From positions 1,178,001-1,242,000 of the forward strand of contig BSBM01001929.1 of NCBI GenBank assembly GCA_027924585.1: a DNA stretch of 64,000 nucleotides, in the 5' to 3' direction. Position numbers and translations under genes: made by a program. The notes under the pieces were generated by a model. The model made no database searches, was not told where the DNA came from, and saw only the letters and a list, made by a program, of their open reading frames with translations. The number at the start of each line of letters is the position of its first letter. The stretch's first letter is position 1. Below are positions 55,843 to 64,000 of this stretch, piece by piece. This DNA comes from Larix kaempferi (Eukaryota; Streptophyta; Pinopsida; Pinales; Pinaceae).

Positions 55843-57789
55843 TGTAATATCCCGACCATGAAAAATTACTCAATTTTGACCAAATTTTGAAACTTGGATT
55901 GGTGAAACCCCAACTATCCCAAATGCTCCCAAGGCTCTCAAATTCTATCTGGAATGGATTTAGGGGTCTTTGTAAATCCTAATGCAGTTACTGGACACTC
56001 AAACACTTATTCATGGCTTGCATTTATCAAGAAGGAATGAAAGGAGAAAATACTAGGGAATTCGATGTTAAAATCCCCCACTAGTATTTGACCCTTTTAG
56101 CTTCCCAAACACTGTACAAACCTCCCTAATGTCTGAAAAAATACTTGGCATGGATAGAGGGATTCATTGAAAACCAAAATACAACATTAGTCAAGGTCTA
56201 CAACTGATTATTGCACTCCTCAATCAGAAAGTTGTAACACATATACATTGTTTGGAAGATGAAAACATTGGACATGAAAATTATTGCATAAGATTTAATC
56301 AAATGCCAAAGGGGCATGCATAAATCAAATTTCTCATCAACAGTACGTCATATGCTGCTCGAACAAATGCAAAAAATCAGTGGGAGTATGATACAAAACA
56401 AATATAAAACTACTCCAAAAAGTCCATATGAAAGTTGAGGGGAAACCGGCTCGAATTAGGGGTTTGCTTGGAATGTTTACATGAAAGACATAGGATTTCT
56501 TGCTATGGATGAAATGTGAAGCTCAATATAGTTTCATACATTATATCTCATAACAATGGAGTCACAAAATCATCCTCCACAATTTTCATACAACTATGAG
56601 TGCGCCATCAACACTAGAACATGGACATTGAGAAGAGAACGTAAGAAGAGATAGTGGAGAAAGACATAAGAGATGAACTCGAACTGTAGAGGGAATCAAA
56701 CCTGCAACAAAAAACATTCATTAAGCTATAATAAGAAGTATGAAAGGCCCGTCCTCCAACCAACTTGGACATGAATCTTTCACCTTCAAAATTGGTTCAA
56801 TAACAGGGAAGGTAAACACCCACCATGCATGGACAAGCTAAGCTCTCTAAGAGTGCAAAATAAAAATGATCCAAAAGCTACTCTCCTTTGTCATCCTCCC
56901 TTTTTATTAAATTCATGTGGACTCATGAGGTAAAATTTCCCTCCAAGACACTCACCCAACTCGAGTTAGTGATGGATTCCTTCATGAGACACTTGTCCTC
57001 CTCATTCTTGCACTCCTCTTTCCCCAATTCGAATTGGGAATCTTGGATGACCATAACTCCATCTATGCGCCCTCTTGGTGGCTATTTTTAGCCTTGATAT
57101 GTCATATTTCTCATAGGTCTGCCATTAGGTCTAAATTTGTCATATATTCCTTCATCATTGTTGTCATAGATGCTATGGAATCTTTCCACAAGTGTCACAA
57201 TTTGTCTATTATGCTTCTTCCTCTTCATTGGGAGTTACTCTCCCACTCCAATTCGAGCCTCTATGATTCATTCCCTGAATATTGCCTCTTCATCTACCCC
57301 AAGTACGTTACCCTTCACCTTGAACTCGAATTTGTGTGAGAATGATGCCAAGTGTAGTGGGGAATCTTGCCACATGTGGGTCCCACAACCTCTTATGCAC
57401 CCTCATGATCCAATGCCACCTTATTTTCCTTTTTATTATTGTTTATTTGGCCCATTTAATGTGAATTTGTAAGTCTAAGGTCATTTTGGGTCTTCTAGCT
57501 CCCTTATTCCCAATTTTAATGCTTCCACCCCCAACCTAGGGAACTAGTAGGTTAGTGGAATTTTTCCTCCATGATAATTTATTTGGATGGGGACATTACA
57601 AACTTTGAGTTGTGAATTTACTCTTCATGTGACCCACCTTGTCCATTTGGCTCTAATTTTGCATTATTACTAACTTGGACATCATGCTTGGAAAGTATTT
57701 GACCCTTAGCACCAATTTGACAAACTATCATGAACATGGCCAAGTGGCTTAGGCCATTGTGATACAATGCAAAATTTGGGGACATGACA
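55843..57789 (-). repeat. Element A 5' LTR
   Basis: 1,947 bp. By eye it is closer to the truncated unit 1 copy (34,423-36,376) than to its own partner LTR, as expected if the duplication is younger than the insertion. Confidence 0.88.
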
Positions 57790-58419
57790 AACCTAGTGAC
57801 TAAAAAATACTAATCTAACCCTAAACTAGATAAAAAAGTCTAACCTTGAAAAAATTAATAAACTTTATATGTAATTTCAACTAGAATACATCCTTCTGTA
57901 GAAGCTGAAAGGTTTTTCTCAGCTACTAAGGGATCCATCAGCAAAATAATTCCAAGGTTGGGTAGATCACCAATTTTAATGTTGTAACTGTTTAATATAT
58001 CCATTCATATTTGTCATAATGGCTATATTAAGCAGTAATGATGATGAATCCACTAAAATCATATGTTGGGTTGTCATTAAGAAGTAATGATGAGGAATCC
58101 AATGTAATAAAATGTTGGAGGACTATCCTTTCACAAACAAAGTACAAAAAGAAGTCATAATCCTGCTAGGGGGCGAGGGTAGGTGATCCAGTAAATCCTT
58201 GATTGAAGGCTTACGTTAAATATCGTCCATTAACATACCACCAAATCTCTCCCAGTTGTGGGGTATGGGCCATAAGACCATCAAGAAATTCTATCTTGTC
58301 TGAGGCAGAGCAGTTTCCTTTTCCATGTTAAATATATTTCTGGAGATGTGAAACAACAAACAAAAGAAAAGGTTGTCAGTTCAGGTAATATCCCATAAAT
58401 AGACAAATTAAATCCTTGG

Positions 58420-58847
58420 AGTTTCTTTGATGGGGCCAACCAAGGAAACCCATGAAACAATGGAGATGACGACATCTTGCGCCTCTCAAAAAGCATAAAT
58501 ATTTCTTTCATGCTTGGGCGGGAAATGTGGAAAAAATGCATGACCTTTTAAACTTTTGATGTTAGAAACAGTGAGGGCCGTAGAGCATGCAAGCATTTGG
58601 AGTTTCAAAACTAGTGAAATGGGTTAAAGCATCTTACATGTATGCCAATATAACCATAAGACCTTTGCTAGATCAGGTGAGAGATGTTGCTACCCAATTC
58701 AGTGTTATCTCTTTCTCCCATGTTAAAAGAGTCCATACAAAGGTAGCATGTGGATCATCAAAGAAAGCAATATCAGAAGTGGAAGGCACTCTCATAGTGG
58801 TAGAGTGTTCTAGGGAGTATGACATCCAACCATCGATCATATAGCAC
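58420..58847 (+). pseudogene. LINE-type RNase H remnant, unit 2 copy without the MITE
   Basis: Equivalent of 37,325-38,242. It keeps the DGANQG-like start and the C-terminal VKWVKASYMYANITI and RPLLDQVRDVATQFSVISFS segments. It provides the empty site for the foldback MITE. Confidence 0.65.
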
Positions 58848-59164
58848 TTCGCTTTTGGGATCGACAGGTTGTTTTTCCTAGTTAGCAATTCCCAGTTTGC
58901 ACAATTCCCTTTTCCTTTATTTCAACAAATAGAAGAGAGACCTTGCTGATAAAACAATTACAAAAGGTTCCTGAATAAAACATATAATATTCTACAGTCA
59001 ACAGTGTTAAATATTTCTTTATAGGCGAGGAATAAAACAGGGTTCAACACCTAAAATTTGTCTCAAAACATTACAGTCAACAATTCTTTTTTATTTTGAT
59101 GTTTTGAAGTTCTTCACAGATGAAGAACAAAGCAGGGTTAGTACCTATGGCCCATCTTAAAACC

Positions 59165-59463
59165 AAGGATAATTTTAGGGGCGAAATTTAGCCCATGGGC
59201 TATTTTTCCATGTTTTTTTCCAAAAAACGATTTGCCAATTTGCATTTTTTGAAGCCCCATTTCGCCCAATTTTGACGGGGTAAACTTTTTTCACTCTAAA
59301 AATCACCAAATTATTATATAAACTATACAAAATCCTTAGAAATTGAAATAATTTTAGAAAAATATAGCCAAATATTTTATAGTTGACATTTTAAGAATTG
59401 GTAAGATTCGCCAAGGTTTATAGACTTTTAAATAAGTATGGGTCCTTAAAATTATCCTTGTAG
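59165..59463. mobile_element. hAT-like MITE, ~299 bp
   Basis: Flanked by TTAAAACC on both sides (59,157-59,164 and 59,464-59,471). Ends AAGGATAATTTTAGGG and TTAAAATTATCCTTGTAG are inverted repeats with a few extra bases at the right. Unit 1 has the empty site TTAAAGCC near 38,554-38,561. An 8-bp target duplication suggests the hAT superfamily. Confidence 0.75.
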
Positions 59464-59479
59464 TTAAAACCTATTCTGA

Positions 59480-60010
59480 TGTTATTTGTAACATCAGAAT
59501 ATATTCTTATCTTGTATTTATTATGTACACTTGTGGTGGGCCAAAAAAAAATTTAAAGCCCTAAAAGAATGAATTTTTTTGCCACAAAGAAATAATAGGC
59601 AGACCTACAAAAGCAAATAAAATAAAATGTATTTTATTATGCAAAAAGTGAAGTCATCCTAGTTTAAGAAGGAAAGGTCAGCGATGAACCAGTATAAATA
59701 CAGGTGACGCCCTCCTCATTTGGACAAGCAACCAATTCGCTAAAGACTGCTACTCAAGTGTGCAAGAGGGAGAGAAGAAGACTACAGGGTTGTAGAAGAC
59801 TAATTTTGGGACTCTTTCTTTTATGTCTTCTGTATATGTGATCTCTCTTGATATAGATCACTTTCATATTGATGTACTGAATCTCTGAGTAAGAAAGGTT
59901 TGTTCGGTTTTTCCCAAGTTTAGGTTTTCCTAGGGTAAACTATTGTGTCTCTTGTGTTCTTGTGCTTGATTATGTGAAAATTATACTCCTATATCATTAA
60001 AAATCTAACA
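59480..60010 (+). repeat. copia 5' LTR
   Basis: 531 bp, TG...CA. It has a TATAAATA box at 59,693-59,700, also present in the unit 1 copy and the 3' LTR. Confidence 0.88.
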
Positions 60011-60023
60011 GGTTATGGTCCCA
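60011..60023 (+). other. copia primer-binding site matching the tRNA-iMet anticodon region
   Basis: GGTTATGGTCCCA here and GGTTATGGGCCCA in the unit 1 copy (39,117-39,129). The latter is complementary to the anticodon stem-loop of plant initiator tRNA as I recall it (TGGGCCCATAACC), not to its 3' end. That implies a half-tRNA primer, as in Drosophila copia. Confidence 0.65.
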
Positions 60024-60067
60024 CACATGCTATCATGCTTTGTGTAAAGCACAAAGATTTACTCCAA

Positions 60068-60200
60068 AAATTAGGGGCTGAAAAGATAGGGTCCAAAAAT
60101 CAGGGGCCAAAAATATATGGTCTAAAAATCAAGGGCCGAAAATCTAGGGTCCGAAATTTTATGGTCCGAAAATCTAGGGGCCAAACATTTAGGGTTGGGA
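60068..60200 (+). repeat. G-rich minisatellite in the copia leader (unit 2)
   Basis: The same AAAATCTAGGGTCCG-type array as at 39,175, with about one repeat fewer. Confidence 0.8.
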
Positions 60201-60390
60201 AATTGCATATTTGAAATTTTAGTTTTTGTGAAGTATGAATTTTCTATAGAAACTGCAGTAATTAGGGTTTTATTTTACAAGCTATATGTCCACAGATCGA
60301 GAAGAAAAGGAGGTATATCCAAATCACCTTGGGAGGGCACATTATCCTGTGGATTTAGTTTGATCAAAGTCCAAGTTTCAATTTTTGACC

Positions 60391-61599
60391 CTCTTCTGGT
60401 AGGGTTTCTGCACTAGATCTGTCATGATGGTTGTTGAAATCATAGATATATGAGAGCCACAGGGAGCCCGAGACAAATTAAAACAACAAGAAGAAATTCA
60501 GAAATATTACCTTCTTACTACTCTCTCAGGCTCTATTTCAGACAATGATGCGCATGAAGATTCTCCATAAAAGAGGTCAAGGATTGCAGAAGATGATCTT
60601 GAGGAAATTGCAGAAGATAGTAAAAAATAGTACTTCCTCTAATACACTCTATGAGTGCACCAATGATTGCAGTATCAAGATGATGTGACTGTCATTGGTG
60701 ATGTATGAATATCTAGGTTGCAAAAAGAAGTTGAAGATCCGAGGATTCCTGTGATTTCTACAAGGAGGAAGAGATCAAGAGGGAGCCAACAAAACAATAA
60801 AAGATAAGTATTTGTACTGTCATTTGAGATATTTTTTAAATATTTGAATGTTTGTTTTAAAAGATAATGTTGACAACAATTATATGTAGATATGTGATAT
60901 AGTTTTCTTTCATGCATTTATATATGATTGAGATCAATGAGCAATAGGCTCATGTAGTGCATATATTTGTTGGGTAAGTAGCCTATAGTTCTACACAACA
61001 TCCCATGAAACCTGTTTGGGATATGGATGGATGTTGTGTTGAAGCATTGGCTAAGATTCTTACATAACTGTGTGAACTATTGCATTGAAATGTCAATATG
61101 ATTTGATTGAATTTCATGATTATGCAATGTTGGTAACTAATTGACTGAACTTGATTTGAAGGAAAATTCATGTGCTATGACCTACAAGAGACTTGTTTTG
61201 AAGAATGAGTGATATCCATTCAACAAGAGGACAAGTAATGGATGTGAAGATCCCATTGATACTCAGTATTTGAGAGGGAGCAGGGCGCTTGAAGATTGAT
61301 GCTTGCAGCATCGGGTGGACATTTCCCTAGTATTATCCATGCAACTTGGCTACGGGGTGAATGGCTTGCAGATAGATCCAGTGTTCATGATATGGTTCAG
61401 GTTGGCATCTAGGATGACACCTCGTATAGGATGATGGACTAGCCAATGAGTATCTCTAGAGGAAGACTATGATGTAGAGTTGCATAGGGATTCTGCAACA
61501 TAGTTCCAGAGAGATTCTGGAGTGGTATCTAGTGACATAGGGAGAGCAAGAGACCTAATAGATACTCGTGATATTCAACCTTAATGAGTCACATTAGTG
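60391..61599 (+). other. Eroded copia internal region
   Basis: Where gag, protease and integrase should lie there is only about 1.2 kb with no recognisable domain. The element has large internal deletions. Confidence 0.5.
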
Positions 61600-62562
61600 A
61601 TTCAGAGCCTTCCAGTTTTGAGGAATTATTTACACACTAGGTTCGGAAATATGCTATGGTGGATGAGTATCAATCCATCATGAAGAATGATGTATGGGAT
61701 ATTGTTCGTAGACCTGAGGGGAAGTCATTAGTGACTTCCAAATGGATATTCAAGATCAAGCATGCTGTAGATGGTAGCATAAAAAATCACAAGGCCAGAT
61801 TTGTATCCCAATGCTTCTCTTAGAAAGAGGGAATATATTATGATGAGATCTTCCTTGGACAAGGGAAGTATACCATTGAGATCTTGCGCATATTTGGTAT
61901 GATGGACTATAAGTCGATGGCCACAGATATGGAGGCTAATATGAAGAAGTTACATGACTTTGCCATATCTTGAGACTTAGTGGATCCGACCATGTACCTC
62001 CATTCCTGAGATATCTATGCGGTACAGTTGGTTATGGATTGAGATATACCTTAGATAGTGAAGTGAAGTTGGTGGGATTCATAGATTTAGATTGGGATGG
62101 TAGTGCAGTTGACAGAAATAGCACCTCCAGGTGTTGTTTTAGCTCAATGGGATCAACTATGGTTAGGCTTGGTTCAGTAAGAAACAGACTTCTGTGGTAG
62201 TCTGCTTAGCTGAGGCGGAGTACATCGCAACCAGTGCAACCTATAAGGAAGTAGTATGGCTTCAGAAGATGCTTACATATTTGTATGGTCATGAACTTGA
62301 TGCAACAATGATATTTTGTGATAACCTGAGATGTGTAAAGCTATTAGAGAACCCTTTGTTCCATGACAGATCCAAACATATTGAGATCTGATATCCCTAC
62401 ATCAAAGACATAGTTTAGAAGGGAGCAATAAAGCTCCAGTATATCTCCACATATGAGAAGAATGTAGATATTCTTGCCAAGCCTTTGTCCAGAGTGAAGT
62501 TTGCATACTTCCGTGGAAATATTGAGGTGGTGGAGACTCCCTTCATCCTGAAGGGAGATTGA
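61600..62562 (+). pseudogene. copia RT and RNase H remnants
   Basis: Broken frame. The RT N-terminus (NDVWDIVRRPEGKSLVTSKW, IFKIKHAVDGSIKNHKARFV) jumps directly to the post-YVDD segment (MMDYKSMATDMEANMKKLHD), so the central RT with its catalytic site is deleted. RNase H follows: RYLCGTVGYGLRYTLDSEVK, AEAEYIATSATYKEVVWLQK, DNLRCVKLLENPLFHDRSKH. It ends with a PFILKGD tail and TGA near 62,562. It cannot encode active RT. Confidence 0.85.
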
Positions 62563-62579
62563 TGACCAGTATTGTTATG

Positions 62580-63610
62580 ATGAGGCTCAAGATGAGCCTC
62601 AATCCTATGTGGAGTATATCCCTATGTGGAACGTTCTCCTGTGTGGAGTGTATCCCTATGTGAGATGGTTCCTGTGTGGAACATTGTGATCATACTCCTC
62701 GATGGACTGAGTCAAGTTGATCACATGAGTTGAGTTGATAGTATTCCTTGATGGATTGAGTTGAGTACTTGATTGTACTCCTTGAGAGTCCTGTGTGGGC
62801 TATGGTTCTTGTGTGGAGAATTGTGATCGTACTCCTCGATAGACTAAGTCGAGTTGATCACATGAGTTGAGTTGATTGTACTCCTCGATGCAATGAGTTG
62901 AGTTGATCGTACTCCTCGAGAATCCTGTGTGGAACATTGTGATCGTACTCCTCGATGGAATGAGTCGAGTTGATCACATGATTTGAGTTGATTGTACTCT
63001 TCAATGGATTGAGTTGAGTTGATCATGCTCCTTGAGAGTCCTGTGTGGACTATGGTTCTTGTGTGGAACATTGTGATCATACTCCTTGATGGAATGAGTC
63101 GAGTTGATCACATGAGTTGAGTTGATCGTACTCCTCGATGGACTGAGTTGAATTGATCGTACTTCTCGAGAGTCCTGTGTGGACTATGGTTCATGCGTGG
63201 AAAATTGTGATCATACTCCTCGATGGACTGAGTTGAGCTGACCATATTATTTGAGTTGATCATACTCGATGGACTGAGTTGAGTTGATTGTACTCCTTGA
63301 TGGATTGTGTTGATACTACTCCTCGATGGACTGAATTGATTTGATCATATGATTTGATTTGGTCGTACTCCTCGATGGACTGAGTTGATTTGATCGTACT
63401 CCTTGAGAGTTATGTGTGGAATCCTAGTCCTGTGTGGACTATGGTTCTGTGTGGACCAAGATGAGTTTTGTGTGGGCTGTGGTTCTATGTGGATCGAGCT
63501 GAGTTCTGTGTGGACTCCTAGTCCTGTGTGGACTGAGATGAGTTATATGTGAACTTCTTATCCTGTGTGCACTGTATTGATCACACTTCTCGATGGCCCG
63601 AGTTGTGTGG
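62580..63610 (+). repeat. Minisatellite of GTACTCCTCGATGGACTGAG units
   Basis: About 1 kb of interspersed short units: TTGATCGTACTCCTCGATGG, ACTGAGTTGAGTTGATC, and GAGAGTCCTGTGTGGACTAT. They are arranged in a higher-order pattern of about 120-240 bp. The array lies between the RNase H end and the 3' LTR. Confidence 0.85.
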
Positions 63611-63724
63611 ATGTAACTTTCTTATGATGACGAGATGCACGAGACAAGCTGTGCGATCAGATGATATTCAGATTTCATGAAGCCAATGTTGAAGAATACC
63701 TTCCTTGCTAAGATGGAGTGCTAA

Positions 63725-64000
63725 TGTTATTTGTAGCATCAGAAGATATTCTTATCTTGTATTTATTACGGTACACTTGTGGCAGGCCAAAATAAAGATT
63801 TAAATCCATAAAAGAATGAAAAATAATGCCACAAAGAAATAGTAGGCCGGCCAACAAAAGAAAAGAAAATAAAATGTATTTTATTATGCAACAAGTGAAG
63901 TCAACCCAATTTAAGAAGGAAAGTCATACCATAGTGGAAAAAGGTCAACACAAAACCAGTATAAATATAGGTGACACCCTCCTCATTTAGATAAGCAACA
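63725..64000 (+). repeat. copia 3' LTR, first 276 bp
   Basis: Starts TGTTATTTGTAGCATCA and aligns with 59,480-59,740 and 38,575-38,830. AAGATGGAGTG just upstream is the probable, somewhat degraded polypurine tract. Confidence 0.88.

Larger units (their letters stand above)
50853..57789 (-). mobile_element. Element A: complete non-autonomous LTR retrotransposon, 6.94 kb
   Basis: LTRs are at 50,853-52,798 (1,946 bp) and 55,843-57,789 (1,947 bp). AACC is present just outside both ends. The PBS next to the right LTR reads GCTCTGATATCA (one change from the iMet site). A purine tract (complement of AATCCTCCCCTCC) abuts the left LTR. The internal region of 3.04 kb encodes the same two ORFs as element B and no pol. 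The LTRs are recognisably related to those of B. Confidence 0.9.
39511..60390. repeat. Tandem segmental duplication, unit 2
   Basis: Starts within the SINE at 39,511 and ends at 60,390, where TTTTGACCC diverges into CTCTTCTGG. Subtracting its three inserts leaves about 11.9 kb. Unit 1 without its inserts is about 5.3 kb. The difference of about 6.6 kb equals the deletion in unit 1. Confidence 0.85.
59480..64000 (+). mobile_element. Ty1/copia retrotransposon, degenerate, cut by the window end
   Basis: 5' LTR 59,480-60,010, PBS GGTTATGGTCCCA at 60,011, eroded pol at 61.6-62.56 kb, minisatellite, then a 3' LTR from 63,725 that leaves the window. RT and RNase H order with no integrase after RNase H fits copia. 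Confidence 0.88.

Noticed and set aside
62844-63080. Minus-strand 78-codon ORF near the end of the window
   Set aside because: Lies wholly in the minisatellite; its Ser/Thr/Asn repeats follow the DNA repeat.

Overview
The window looks like nuclear DNA from a land plant with a large, repeat-rich genome. It is AT-rich. It holds only two ordinary cellular genes, both near the left edge: the last two exons of importin subunit beta-1 (1-644, + strand) and an ATL-type RING-H2 ubiquitin-ligase gene (about 4131-5171, - strand) with one in-frame TAG. Nearly everything else is transposable elements, many nested in one another. The species cannot be fixed from the sequence. The tRNA-iMet primed LTR elements, Tat-lineage Ty3 element, tRNA-derived SINE and miniature LTR element all point to a vascular plant.

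1-11,500: two host loci, then about 6 kb with no recognisable gene, then simple and tandem repeats (10.28-11.47 kb).

11,500-31,440: a decayed minus-strand Ty3/gypsy chromovirus-like element (gag at 31.4-30.5 kb; protease, RT, RNase H, integrase and C-terminal region at 14.7-11.5 kb). It is split by a complete 15.5-kb plus-strand Tat-lineage Ty3 element (14,979-30,485) with 724-bp LTRs, a GACCC target duplication, PBS and polypurine tract. The Tat element carries gag, protease, RT, a degenerate RNase H, integrase, a second RNase H downstream of the integrase, and a spliced antisense gene resembling the plant mobile domain (PMD) family. Its reading frames are broken by nine stops, all TAG or TGA, and at least two frameshifts, yet its LTRs differ at only about 11 sites.

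31,440-33,430: AT-rich DNA, a possible tRNA-derived sequence, an LTR fragment matching one at 1.37-1.77 kb, and the 3' end of a SINE.

33,428-60,390: a tandem segmental duplication. Each unit consists of a SINE-containing flank, a non-autonomous LTR element A, RNase H remnants of a LINE, and the 5' end of a copia element. Unit 1 is 33,428-39,510 and unit 2 is 39,511-60,390. Later events separate them. Unit 1 lost about 6.6 kb and gained a 280-bp miniature LTR element (SMART/TRIM) and a foldback MITE. Unit 2 gained a 7.5-kb LTR element B, a 1.2-kb terminal-inverted-repeat element full of CTCGATCGAG palindromes, and a 0.3-kb hAT-like MITE. Each unit supplies the empty site for the other's insertions, so the boundaries are unusually well supported. 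Elements A and B have related LTRs of about 1.95 and 2.3 kb and share two conserved ORFs with no domain I recognise and no pol.

59,480-64,000: a Ty1/copia element with a PBS complementary to the anticodon region of initiator tRNA, eroded RT and RNase H coding, a 1-kb minisatellite between pol and the 3' LTR, and a 3' LTR cut by the window edge.
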